From: Pollutibacter soli
GTDB lineage: Bacteria > Bacteroidota > Bacteroidia > Chitinophagales > Chitinophagaceae
DNA: 64,000 nucleotides
Assembly: GCA_029269725.1 (NCBI GenBank)
Contig: JARJHS010000009.1
Coordinates: 62,001 to 126,000 of the forward strand
Direction: 5' to 3'
The notes under the pieces are model-generated. The model saw nothing but the letters and a program-made list of their open reading frames with translations. It had not been told where the DNA came from and searched no databases. Position numbers and translations under genes: made by a program. Below, in pieces: positions 26,745 to 35,584 of this stretch; position 1 is the stretch's first letter, and each line of letters begins with the position of its first letter.

Positions 26745-27299
26745 TCAGAATAAAAAGGTGATAAAAAGAAGGACTTTGGATTTGAGTCTTTTCAAAGTGG
26801 CTACCAGCGTGTTCTTAACGGTTTGTTCTGATATACGGAGCATTTGTGCGATCTCACCATTTTTCATGTGCTGAACCCGGCTCAGCTGATATATCTGTCG
26901 CATCCTGTCAGGGAGTCCCCCGACCTCCTGTTCGATCCTGTTTTTCATTTCCCGGTATTCCAGAATTTCATGGGATTTATCCATCCGGTCTTCCAGCTCA
27001 ACCACCGACAAGGGCAGTAAGATGCCTTTTTTGGCTTTCTGATGCACGATCTTGATGATTCCGTATTTCAGTGCTGTAAAAAGATAGGGAGCAATAGAGT
27101 CCTGTACTTCGATGGAATGGCGGTTTCTCCATAAACTGATGAAAATTTCCTGGACGACATCTTCTGCATCTTCCTCGTTATTCAGTTTTCTGAAAGCACT
27201 CTTGAACAGGTCCTCCCAATAACGCTCATACAACATCTTAAAAGCCAACTGCTCATCAGCGCTTTTAAGGAGAGCTTTATCGGTTAAAAACACAGTCAT
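26745..27299 (-). CDS. ECF RNA polymerase sigma factor (Bacteroidota sus-type)
   Basis: The ATG at 27299 gives 184 residues; a TTG three codons earlier is less likely. Region 2 includes RYWEDLFKSAFRKLNNEEDAEDVVQEIFISLWR; region 4 is GEIAQMLRISEQTVKNTLVATLKRLK. It initiates transcription of the transporter pair when FecR releases it, as in FecI/FecR-like systems. The gene is first in the sigma-FecR-SusC-SusD order, all on the minus strand. Confidence 0.93.
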   Translation of the reverse strand: MTVFLTDKALLKSADEQLAFKMLYERYWEDLFKSAFRKLNNEEDAEDVVQEIFISLWRNRHSIEVQDSIAPYLFTALKYGIIKIVHQKAKKGILLPLSVVELEDRMDKSHEILEYREMKNRIEQEVGGLPDRMRQIYQLSRVQHMKNGEIAQMLRISEQTVKNTLVATLKRLKSKVLLFITFLF

Positions 27300-27505
27300 C
27301 GGAAGCAATCAGTTTAGAAACAAAAATATAATTTTTCCAGACCTGGCATAATTTACAAGTAACATTGGTGATGCTATTTATTAACATGAAGTAGAAGACG
27401 GGAAGTTAATGGTTGAAAGTTACCGTTTGAGCTGGCTGGAGTGTTTACTGGTGGAAAAATTAGTTATAAAATCTGAATTAAAATTGTGAGTTGCTCTTCA
27501 ATGGT

Positions 27506-27835
27506 CCGTCAGGCCCGACCGATTTCAAAATGTTCTTACCGACGAGAGACATTTGCCTTGGATGCTGTTTTACAGAGCCGTTAGGCCCGATGATCTTATA
27601 ACGGCGGATTTCAATCCGCCGGAGTGAGCAGCCTGTCACTTAAAAGAGCCGTCAGGCATGACCGATTTCAAAGTGTTCTTACCGACGAAAACATTTGCCT
27701 TGGATGCTGTTTTACAGAGCCGTTAGGCCCGATGATCTTATAACGGCGGATTTCAATCCGCCGGAACAAGCAGACTGTCACTTACAAGAGCCGTCAGGCC
27801 CGACCAATTTTAAAGCATTCTTACCGAAGAAACAA
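27506..27835. repeat. 143-bp tandem repeat with embedded GGCGGATT hairpin
   Basis: CCGTCAGGC-anchored units begin at 27506, 27649 and 27791, about 143 bases apart. The first two units are nearly identical, and the third is partial. Each full unit contains a perfect CGGCGGATT/AATCCGCCG hairpin, GAGCCGTTAGGCCCGATGAT and a CTTACCGACGA segment. It is in the spacer upstream of the sigma-factor gene and the divergent serine hydrolase gene. No coding potential is evident. Confidence 0.75.
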
Positions 27836-27905
27836 AATGTCGCACCCTCAATTATGCGCTTTCAACTTTTAACCTTAAATTTTAAACTGTCTATCTTAGC
27901 ACACT

Positions 27906-29279
27906 ATGCGTAAGCTTTTTAAATACGTATCGGTTATCCTAGTCATCATTTTGCTGCTCGCATTTGCTGTGGCACCATTTACGATTTTCCCGGTGATTAG
28001 TGGATATGGCGCAAAGAACATGTGTTCGGCTGTTTTTCTGCAACATCGCGACCCCGCCGATGTTGTTCGCGAAGATTTTTTCTTCCCGATCTCCCTGGGG
28101 AATTTTAAGGTGGATATGAAAGACTCCTCAGTGACCGGTACGGTATGGGGACTTTCAAAGCGAAAAGCCATTTTCAGATGCAATATCGGAAGTACACTGA
28201 TCAACGACATTCCTGAAGCGACAGTGAGAAAGCAACAGTTCACTCTGGCGCAACCATCATCAAAAAATACAGATTCTCTCTACTGGCCAATGGGGGATAA
28301 GTTACGCGATAGCCTACCCGAAGAAATCAACAAAGCAGAACTCGATAAAGTTGTAGCTTCTGTTTTGAATGAAAAAAACAAAGATGGTAAACCGCTCTAT
28401 ACAAAAGCGGTGCTGGTGGTTTATGATGGACAAATCGTTGCAGAAGCATATGGACCCGGTTTTAACAGCAAATCAGTTCACCTCGGCTGGTCGATGGCAA
28501 AAACGGTTACAGCGGCGATAACGGGTATACTTGTCAAACAGGGAAAATTGAAAGTTGATGAGCCTGCGCCGGTGGCTGCCTGGAAGGACACAGATAAATC
28601 ATCGATCACCATAAAAAATCTGTTGCAGCAGACCAGTGGGCTTGATTTTTCAGAAGTGTATTTCAGACCCAGTAGTGCGAATACTATGCTGTGGAGCAAA
28701 GGTGATATGGCTGCATATACGGAGTCATTGTCACTCGGTCATCCCCCCGGTACTGTGTTTAATTACTCCAGTGGTAATGTGAATGTGATGAGCCGGATCA
28801 TCAGGGATATATTAGGCGATGATTATTATGCCTTCCCAAGGCGTGAGTTGTTTAATAAAATCAATGCCGGTAGTTTTTTAATTGAACCTGATGCGTCTGG
28901 TACATTGGTTGGTTCTTCATTTGTATATGCGAGTGCGCGTGACTATGCGCGGTTCGGATTGTTGTATTACAATCACGGCAACTGGAACGGCGAACAGATT
29001 TTACCAGACTATTGGGTGAAGGAAAGTATACAACCTTCCTCCGCAGATCCGCGCCAACGTTATGGCTATTTCACCTGGTTGAATGGAAAGGACGAAAACC
29101 TGTCCGGCAAATGGTTTCCTGATGCACCTGCAGATATGTATTTCGCAAACGGATTTGCTGGGCAGGACATATTCATCATTCCATCAGAAAAATTGATATT
29201 GGTAAGACTTGGCATGCGCCAGATTGATAATAATGCATTTATTCGTGATGTGATTAAAACGATCAGGAAGAGAAATTGA
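27906..29279 (+). CDS. Membrane-anchored serine hydrolase (beta-lactamase class C family)
   Basis: The 457-residue protein has an N-terminal membrane anchor (residues 6-25). The class C beta-lactamase/DD-peptidase domain is in residues 135-455. Catalytic Ser196 and Lys199 lie in GWSMAKT, and FNYSSGN supplies the tyrosine-containing motif. The third motif may be FAGQDIFI near residue 418. Family members hydrolyse esters, amides or peptides. The substrate is unknown, and it is not evidence for antibiotic resistance. The next gene starts 11 bases after its stop, so they are likely co-transcribed. Confidence 0.85.
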   Translation: MRKLFKYVSVILVIILLLAFAVAPFTIFPVISGYGAKNMCSAVFLQHRDPADVVREDFFFPISLGNFKVDMKDSSVTGTVWGLSKRKAIFRCNIGSTLINDIPEATVRKQQFTLAQPSSKNTDSLYWPMGDKLRDSLPEEINKAELDKVVASVLNEKNKDGKPLYTKAVLVVYDGQIVAEAYGPGFNSKSVHLGWSMAKTVTAAITGILVKQGKLKVDEPAPVAAWKDTDKSSITIKNLLQQTSGLDFSEVYFRPSSANTMLWSKGDMAAYTESLSLGHPPGTVFNYSSGNVNVMSRIIRDILGDDYYAFPRRELFNKINAGSFLIEPDASGTLVGSSFVYASARDYARFGLLYYNHGNWNGEQILPDYWVKESIQPSSADPRQRYGYFTWLNGKDENLSGKWFPDAPADMYFANGFAGQDIFIIPSEKLILVRLGMRQIDNNAFIRDVIKTIRKRN

Positions 29280-29290
29280 GTTTATTACCA

Positions 29291-30073
29291 ATGATTACAA
29301 AAGACGAGATTGAAAGTTTTATTCATGATGGCTATGTGAAAATCGAGAACGCATTTTCAAAAGATTTTGCTGCTGAAGCCCGGCGTATTCTGTGGAAAGC
29401 AACTGGTTGTGATCCTGATGATCCATCCACCTGGACAAAGCCGGTTATACGTCTGGGTTATTTTACGGAAAAGCCTTTTCAGGTGGCAGCAAACTCACCA
29501 AAACTTATCGAAGCATATGATCAACTGACAGGAGCTGGCAGGTGGATTCCAAGAGATAGTGTCGGCAGTTTTCCTGTTCGTTTTCCTTCTGACGAAGATC
29601 CCAGGGATTCGGGCTGGCATATCGATGCGAGTTTTCCCGGTGATGATCCACAGGATTATATGAACTACCGTGTGAATATTTTTTCAAGAGGTCGCGGATT
29701 ATTAATGCTTTTTCTTTTTTCTGATGTCGGTCATGATGATGCTCCCACAAAGATGCGTAACGGATCACATCTTCAGGCGGCCAGACTCCTGGAACTCTAT
29801 GGAGAAACGGGATTGTCTTTTATCGAATTAAGTGAAACCGTTGCGAATGCGACGGCATCAGCTGAAGAAGTAGTTGCAACAGGAGAAGCAGGAACTGTGT
29901 ACTTATGTCATCCTTTTGTTGTTCATGCTGCCCAGCCACATCGCGGCAAAAATCCGCGTTTTCTGGCGCAGCCTCCCTTGCACATCAAAGAAGATTTGCA
30001 ATTGCTGAGGGAAGACAGTGATTATTCCCCGGTCGAGATTGCCATCAGGAATGCAATTTCGAGTCGATCCTAA
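29291..30073 (+). CDS. PhyH-family Fe(II)/2-oxoglutarate dioxygenase
   Basis: The ATG at 29291 gives 260 residues; a TTG at 29276 would overlap the upstream stop. The phytanoyl-CoA dioxygenase-like core has the iron motif His110-x-Asp112 in GWHIDAS, a distal His in FVVHAAQPHRG, and an arginine in PHRG for 2-oxoglutarate. These enzymes hydroxylate small molecules. The substrate is not predictable. Its close spacing to the serine hydrolase suggests a two-gene operon. Confidence 0.85.
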   Translation: MITKDEIESFIHDGYVKIENAFSKDFAAEARRILWKATGCDPDDPSTWTKPVIRLGYFTEKPFQVAANSPKLIEAYDQLTGAGRWIPRDSVGSFPVRFPSDEDPRDSGWHIDASFPGDDPQDYMNYRVNIFSRGRGLLMLFLFSDVGHDDAPTKMRNGSHLQAARLLELYGETGLSFIELSETVANATASAEEVVATGEAGTVYLCHPFVVHAAQPHRGKNPRFLAQPPLHIKEDLQLLREDSDYSPVEIAIRNAISSRS

Positions 30074-30133
30074 AAAAGATGACATACGGGTTGCCTGAAA
30101 CCGTTTATTCAATGTTATTTGCGAAACAAAACT

Positions 30134-30628
30134 ATGGAATACAGAATAGAAAATATAAAAGGCAGGACGCTCGCAGGCATGAACAGGCAAATGAGTTTTG
30201 CGGAAGACCAGACAGCAATCTTATGGAGAAGTTTTATGCCGCGCAGAAAAGAGATAGTGAATGCTATTGGTTCAGATCTGTATTCACTCCAGGTGTACCC
30301 TGAAGGTTTTTTTGATGAGTTTTCCCCGCTGGAAACATTCACTAAATGGGCGGCAGTCGAAATACCGGAGAGGAATAAAGTTCCGGATGGTATGGAAACT
30401 ATGCAATTGCCTGCAGGACTTTACGCTGTTTTTACCTATAGAGGGCCTTCCGGGAAAGGGGCTGAAGCATTTGAATACATATTTACAAAATGGCTGCCGG
30501 ATTCTGGTTATCAATTGGATGACCGTCCTTATTTCGAATTGCTGGGAGAAAAATATAAAAACAACGATCCTGAATCTGAAGAAGAAATCTTTATCCCTGT
30601 TCGTCCTGCTGGTACTTCAACTTTTTAA
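30134..30628 (+). CDS. GyrI-like effector-binding domain protein
   Basis: The ATG at 30134 gives 164 residues; a TTG five codons earlier is possible. Sequence MEYRIENIKGRTLAGMNRQMSF and YPEGFF...FTKWAAVEI, then LPAGLYAVFTYRGPSGKGAEAFEYIFTKWLPDSGYQLDDRPYFELL match the AraC-effector-binding/GyrI fold (SOUL-like SHS2 barrel). No DNA-binding domain is fused to it. It may bind small cationic ligands or proteins. It ends in convergent overlap of four bases with the minus-strand gene. Confidence 0.85.
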   Translation: MEYRIENIKGRTLAGMNRQMSFAEDQTAILWRSFMPRRKEIVNAIGSDLYSLQVYPEGFFDEFSPLETFTKWAAVEIPERNKVPDGMETMQLPAGLYAVFTYRGPSGKGAEAFEYIFTKWLPDSGYQLDDRPYFELLGEKYKNNDPESEEEIFIPVRPAGTSTF

Positions 30629-31746
30629 TTTTTTATAAAGCTAATCTGCTTACTTTCTCCATTTTTGAATTTTACAATGGCGATGTAGGAGCCACCGGCA
30701 AATCCTTTTGTTGAGATGCTGACTGAATTGATACCGGCCGTTAATATTACTGCTTTTCGAATCATTGTTTTGCCTTCCATGTTTACAACAGCAATTTCAG
30801 CGCTTTCATTTTCAGGAATACTAATTTTCAACATACCCTGATCATGCACGGGATTTGGTAACAACTGAAACGAAAATCGTTCTGCGACAGGCGGTATAAT
30901 TTCCCGCTTAAAGATATCCGGAGTACTCAATGTAAAATATCCTGGCACAATTAAATTGATCATTTCAAGGGAATTGTCGGAGGGATTTCTTGTAGAATAA
31001 CCACGACGCATCCATACTTTTCCTGAGTCAATGCTATTGTACAACTGAAGATTTGTTTCGGTCAGGGTATTCATTTCGCGGTCAAGATAATTGAACCTGA
31101 TTTTTGCTCTGAAAACAGTTCCTTTCGAGGGTATGATATTGTAATACCGGTTGATGCTCCTGCCCAGGGTTTTACTATACTGTACCTGGTGTCCTCTTGT
31201 AATAGTGGTTGTACCGAGAGAAAACACCGGTGTGATTTGTAATCCTATATTACCAGGATTCACGGTTTGCCCTGCAAGTAACTGAACAGTAATTTCAACC
31301 TTTCCACCCAGGGTTCCTGTGATGCCGGCGAGGTTTGATTCACCTGTAATTACTGCATTTTTATCAAGTATAATCGTTTGTTTGTTGAGTTCAATGTTGC
31401 CTTGTATAAATTGTAATTCCTGAAGAATAGTTATCGGTTGTGCCAATTGAACTTTGCCATCAGCTTTATTAATGATGATTCTGTTTACTATCCATTTGCC
31501 ACTTCCATTAATTGTTGATATCGCATTGGTTCCTGTAAAACTTACCGTTGCCGAATCTAAGTTGATGATGCCTCTGTTTATAATGCCGCCATTGTCAATC
31601 GCCAAAGAAATATTGCCATAAGCATTTAATCTCGCTCCCGGAGATATATTTATGCTTTGTGCAATGCATCGATTCGCAACAGGCGATAATGTTCCTGCAA
31701 TTAATAAAAGAAAGCTGAACATAAAAAAAATCGATTTCTTTTTCAT
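30625..31746 (-). CDS. Secreted protein with T9SS type A C-terminal sorting domain
   Basis: The 373-residue protein has a signal peptide (residues 1-30) and a long central part rich in I-N-x-G/ITG-type repeats. The last 80 residues are a type IX secretion C-terminal sorting domain: FQLLPNPVHDQGMLKISIP, NMEGKTMIRKAVILTAG and SYIAIVKFKNGESKQISFIK. It is likely exported across the outer membrane and attached or released by the type IX system. The function is unknown. It is nine bases downstream of the FG-GAP-like gene and co-oriented. Confidence 0.85.
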   Translation of the reverse strand: MKKKSIFFMFSFLLLIAGTLSPVANRCIAQSINISPGARLNAYGNISLAIDNGGIINRGIINLDSATVSFTGTNAISTINGSGKWIVNRIIINKADGKVQLAQPITILQELQFIQGNIELNKQTIILDKNAVITGESNLAGITGTLGGKVEITVQLLAGQTVNPGNIGLQITPVFSLGTTTITRGHQVQYSKTLGRSINRYYNIIPSKGTVFRAKIRFNYLDREMNTLTETNLQLYNSIDSGKVWMRRGYSTRNPSDNSLEMINLIVPGYFTLSTPDIFKREIIPPVAERFSFQLLPNPVHDQGMLKISIPENESAEIAVVNMEGKTMIRKAVILTAGINSVSISTKGFAGGSYIAIVKFKNGESKQISFIKN

Positions 31747-31755
31747 GCCCGGTCA

Positions 31756-33276
31756 TTATTCAAAATACCCGAATGAAATCTTTCCCGTGCGACGAATTTC
31801 GCCCTGGTGTTTTCCCGGAATCCCGATCACGTAGTGACCATTGACAACCGCAGTGGAGTATCCAAAAAACACGCTGATCCCCTCATTAAATAATATCGAT
31901 TCATCGTCCAGAAGTACACGATAAAGACGGAAAATACCCGAAGCCTGTTCTTTTTTATATACCAATACTTTGCCCTGTACTCCGGGAATGGAAATCGAAC
32001 CTAACGTCGGAGTGATTCTTCCTCCAGGAACACTGATAAGCAGAAAATTGTCGTCGTGGTTTACACAAAGCCCAAATAAACTATTCGATGCTATCCCCTG
32101 TGAATTACTGCTATATATCGTTTGAACAAACTGCCATCGGTTACTGATATTTCTAAAGTAAACAGTTACAGCTTCTGTTGAACCAGCTGAGTAAGGAGCC
32201 CAGGGTGCGCCGACAACAAGTGTGTTGTTCTTTATCGAAAGAGATGTTCCGAATCCCGATCTGGCAATATTCCCTGCAAGCCTTTCCTGTAGTGCCCAGG
32301 ATGTTCCATTAAATGCATAGACATAGGCGGCACCTGCTCCTTCCAGATTAAGCGTTGTGTTCTTTTTACCAGGTGCTCCGACAACCATATAATCACCATG
32401 GGCTTCTATACATTCGCCGAACTTGTCTAAGAATTGAAGGTCTTTATAAACGAGTGTCTGACTGATCGTCCACCTGGTGTTTTGTAAATTGTAGATCTCA
32501 GCTATCCCACTCTCTCTTGCTGTAACAGAACTTGAGTACTTAGGTGTACCAGCAAACACAAAAGGTATCCCCCCGGTTGTGGTGGTTATCGCAACCGAAG
32601 TTCCGAATTGCTCATCAATCGCAGGTTTAGCTCTTGTTATTGCCGTTTGCTGAGACCATGAATCACCTTTCCCGAAATTAAAGACATAGATTTTGCCTGC
32701 ATTGTTGATGCCCGGCAGGTCAAATGCCGGAGCCCCTACTACAAAATAATTGTCATTGATCGCAACACTCCAGCCAAAGCTGGCATTGGATTGAGGATCA
32801 GCGGCAGTTATTTTTGAAACAAAACTCCATCCATCAATCGTTTTTTTGTACAGATACACCACGCCGCCGACTTCGTTGCCCGGAGCTCCTACCAATGCAT
32901 ATTTTTCGTTCATTGCAACATTGGCTCCTGCAAAATTGCCCGCGGTTTTATTGAGGCTGTCGTTAACAGGAACCTGGATGGCCTCATAAGTTGTCGAATT
33001 TGCTGTGGCACTTAATCTCACCCATTGGCTTCCATCAAAAAGGAAAAGTGATTTAATATCGGTATCAAAAACAATAACACCTGCTGCTGGCGCAGGTATC
33101 GCTTTACGTTGGGCTGTACTCATACGTGGAGGAAGAAATCCTTTCGTGGAAGATTGCAGATCAAGCACTGCAGAATTGTGTGGCGCATTAGTGGATCCGA
33201 TGGTAATACCCTGGCTCCAGCCCGAAATATGAACCAACAATAGTCCTCCTAAAAGGATTGTACCTATGAATTTCAT
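31756..33276 (-). CDS. Secreted FG-GAP/integrin-like repeat protein
   Basis: The 506-residue protein has a signal peptide (MKFIGTILLGGLLLVHISGWSQ). Then comes an N-terminal stretch, GITIGSTNAPHNSAVLDLQSSTKGFLPPRM, common in Bacteroidota tail-fibre-like secreted proteins. Several FG-GAP-like units follow (FAGANVAMNEKYALVGAPG, FGWSVAINDNYFVVGAPA, FGTSVAIT, FGTSLSIKNNTLVVGAPW), forming a beta-propeller. It may bind other surface molecules. The next gene encodes a T9SS cargo and the two probably form an operon; this protein has no sorting domain of its own. Confidence 0.85.
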   Translation of the reverse strand: MKFIGTILLGGLLLVHISGWSQGITIGSTNAPHNSAVLDLQSSTKGFLPPRMSTAQRKAIPAPAAGVIVFDTDIKSLFLFDGSQWVRLSATANSTTYEAIQVPVNDSLNKTAGNFAGANVAMNEKYALVGAPGNEVGGVVYLYKKTIDGWSFVSKITAADPQSNASFGWSVAINDNYFVVGAPAFDLPGINNAGKIYVFNFGKGDSWSQQTAITRAKPAIDEQFGTSVAITTTTGGIPFVFAGTPKYSSSVTARESGIAEIYNLQNTRWTISQTLVYKDLQFLDKFGECIEAHGDYMVVGAPGKKNTTLNLEGAGAAYVYAFNGTSWALQERLAGNIARSGFGTSLSIKNNTLVVGAPWAPYSAGSTEAVTVYFRNISNRWQFVQTIYSSNSQGIASNSLFGLCVNHDDNFLLISVPGGRITPTLGSISIPGVQGKVLVYKKEQASGIFRLYRVLLDDESILFNEGISVFFGYSTAVVNGHYVIGIPGKHQGEIRRTGKISFGYFE

Positions 33277-33675
33277 ACCTGTATTTATTAGTTATCCTGA
33301 AAGACAGAGAACGATGTTGAACAGAGCAGGATTAATACGTTTTGTGTCAGGGGGAAGCTCAGATTGGAAATGGAGGAAAGTACTTTTGTAAATATATGAA
33401 AATTGCTTTAAAACAGAATTTCCATGGAACGGTAAAGTGAAATCAGCCAACGGTGAACTCAGGCATAGTGGGGCAAAAATCTTAATGTAAATAGCAGTAT
33501 GGATTTTTTGTTAATGCTTCGGTATTATAATTCCTGTAACATTTGATTTGTTAGTTTTAGTTTCCTGACTTGTTGATATGTCGTTTCAACCCTACTTTTC
33601 TAATCCCTTACCAAAGCATTTCGCTAAAATCCTCTGATCCGAATTCTTACAGGCTCGCGTGGTAGCGCGTTTTTT
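33277..33675. other. Divergent-promoter spacer
   Basis: The 399 bases separate the minus-strand FG-GAP operon from the plus-strand secreted-protein gene. They must contain two promoters, but I found no unambiguous consensus and no repeat. Nothing else is supported. Confidence 0.4.
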
Positions 33676-34470
33676 ATGAAATCATATCGTATGCGTTATA
33701 ACTATGCACGGATTTTGGCTTTCCTGATCTCTTTCTTCTCTGTTACCACTGTGCTCGCACAGAAGAATATCGTATTGACTGAAGATCTTGCTAAAAATTC
33801 GGAAGAATGGAAAGTGAAAATGGGAACACAGATGCCGGGAAAGCTTTTCAAAATGCACTTCTCTGATTACAGCGTTATATCCAGCAAAACAGGTTGGACT
33901 ACTACAACCACCCATGGTAATTTATTCAACACGGAAACCGAATCAAAAACCAAACAGAAGTTTTCATTCCGTTTCGCAGGAAAATCAACAGATACAGCAA
34001 ACGTCAATGCTGCTGTTAATATCAGCACCTCAGTAATACGTGCATTGCCCATGTTCCCCATCGTTGACTGGATCATTGATTCAGAAAATGCCAGGAGCTT
34101 GTTTGCTACCATTGTTATTAACCAGGACACTGCCAGCATCTGGGCAATGTATTTGCAAATAACCAGCAAGGCGGGGCAGCCGATGCAAAGCAATGGAGTA
34201 TTATATAGTGCGGGGAGGAGAATTAATTTTTCACCGATCAATTCCAACCGCCATGGGACTGATACGAGATCAATGCCTGCTGAAGGCTACGAGTTTACAG
34301 AAAATGATAGAGCAGTTGGTGCCGTCCAGTATTATGGTGGTGGCCTGATGGGTATGAATAAAAATATCGTCTGGATACACAATAGCCTAGATGCGAAAAC
34401 CAAACTTACAATTGCCTCTGCAATGACCGCTATCCTTGAATCGATCTATACAAATATTCCAACCGAATAA
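33676..34470 (+). CDS. Secreted protein of unknown function
   Basis: The 264-residue protein has a signal peptide (to about residue 28, FSVTTVLAQ). The mature part is predominantly beta, with TTTTTHGNLFNTETESKTKQKFSF near 75-95. No domain is recognised. It may be a periplasmic or surface protein. It is followed by the first desaturase gene after 16 bases, so the three genes could be one operon, but a functional link is not visible. A second in-frame ATG at 33691 is possible. Confidence 0.65.
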   Translation: MKSYRMRYNYARILAFLISFFSVTTVLAQKNIVLTEDLAKNSEEWKVKMGTQMPGKLFKMHFSDYSVISSKTGWTTTTTHGNLFNTETESKTKQKFSFRFAGKSTDTANVNAAVNISTSVIRALPMFPIVDWIIDSENARSLFATIVINQDTASIWAMYLQITSKAGQPMQSNGVLYSAGRRINFSPINSNRHGTDTRSMPAEGYEFTENDRAVGAVQYYGGGLMGMNKNIVWIHNSLDAKTKLTIASAMTAILESIYTNIPTE

Positions 34471-34486
34471 TTTCAACCCCTACTTC

Positions 34487-35584
34487 ATGAATAAATTAAA
34501 ATTTATCAAAGACGAAGGGTCCGTCTTTTATAAAGAACTCACAGCCGAAATTGATCGATATTTTCTTGAAAAGGGAATTGAAAAGTCCGGCAATAGAAAA
34601 ATGATTTTTAAGATATGCATGTACTTCAGCCTGGTGATTATTTTTTATAGCCTGATGATGACCAGTACTGACAAAGCTGCATTCTTCATTTTCTATCTTT
34701 TCATGGGATTTTTTGTGTTGCTTACAGCGTTTAATGTATCTCATGATGCTGCACATGGAGTAGCAGTAAAAAGTAAATACTGGAATAGAATATTGTTTTC
34801 GATCAGTTTTAATCTGCAGGGCAATAACGCTTATGTGTGGGGAAAAAATCACAACGAATCACATCACCTGTATACCAATATTGAAGGCAGCGATATCGAT
34901 GTACTTAATAATCCTTTGTTTCGAATGACCGAAACCCAGCAGTTGAAATGGTTTCATCGGTATCAACATCTGTATGCGCCCTTTTTATACCTTTTGTATT
35001 CGCTCAATTGGTTTTTGTTTCGCGAAACATTGATGTTATTTAATTACTCCAGCCGTACGATAAAGATTGCCATCCCGAAAAAAGAAATTGTCAAACTGAT
35101 TGCATTCAAATTTATTTATATCGGGTATATGATCGTGCTTCCGGCAATTGTATTACCGTTCGGATGGGGAACAGTACTGCTCGCGTTTCTCCTGAATCAT
35201 TTTATGGTATCCTGGATATTTGTCGGCGTACTTGGTGTGTCACATTTATCCGATTATGTGTCGCATCCCGTTCCGGATAAAGAAAATCAGTTAAACATGA
35301 GCTGGCCTAAACTGCAGATGCTAACCTCTGTTGACTACAATGCCTCCAGTGTGTTCTTCAACTGGACGTTGGGAGGATTTAATGCACACGCACTTCATCA
35401 CCTGTTGCCCAATATATCTCATGTACACTACCTGGACATTCTGCCGATTTTCAGATCACTGGCTAAGAAACATGGAATCGTCTATATGGAAATGAGTTAT
35501 TCAGAATCATTGAAATCTCATTTTCGATTTCTGAAAGCCATGGGGTCAAAACAATATATTCAACCCATTTCATTTGCGGGATAA
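34487..35584 (+). CDS. Fatty-acid desaturase (membrane di-iron family)
   Basis: The ATG at 34487 gives 365 residues. The three histidine boxes are present: HDAAH (86-90), HNESHH (122-127) and HALHH (301-305). At least four hydrophobic spans (residues 43-60, 65-85, 163-180, 208-255) hold the enzyme in the membrane. No cytochrome b5 domain is fused to it. It introduces double bases-equivalent unsaturation (C=C) into acyl chains; the position and substrate are not predictable. It overlaps the next desaturase by 11 bases. Confidence 0.9.
   Translation: MNKLKFIKDEGSVFYKELTAEIDRYFLEKGIEKSGNRKMIFKICMYFSLVIIFYSLMMTSTDKAAFFIFYLFMGFFVLLTAFNVSHDAAHGVAVKSKYWNRILFSISFNLQGNNAYVWGKNHNESHHLYTNIEGSDIDVLNNPLFRMTETQQLKWFHRYQHLYAPFLYLLYSLNWFLFRETLMLFNYSSRTIKIAIPKKEIVKLIAFKFIYIGYMIVLPAIVLPFGWGTVLLAFLLNHFMVSWIFVGVLGVSHLSDYVSHPVPDKENQLNMSWPKLQMLTSVDYNASSVFFNWTLGGFNAHALHHLLPNISHVHYLDILPIFRSLAKKHGIVYMEMSYSESLKSHFRFLKAMGSKQYIQPISFAG

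Noticed and set aside
27506-27835. CRISPR or coding interpretation of the 143-bp repeat
   Set aside because: The units are 143 bases, contiguous, and contain a hairpin plus stops in all frames; no spacer diversity.
28480-28510. Calling the serine hydrolase an antibiotic-resistance beta-lactamase
   Set aside because: Only the general SxxK fold is seen; most such membrane-anchored relatives are esterases or peptidases.
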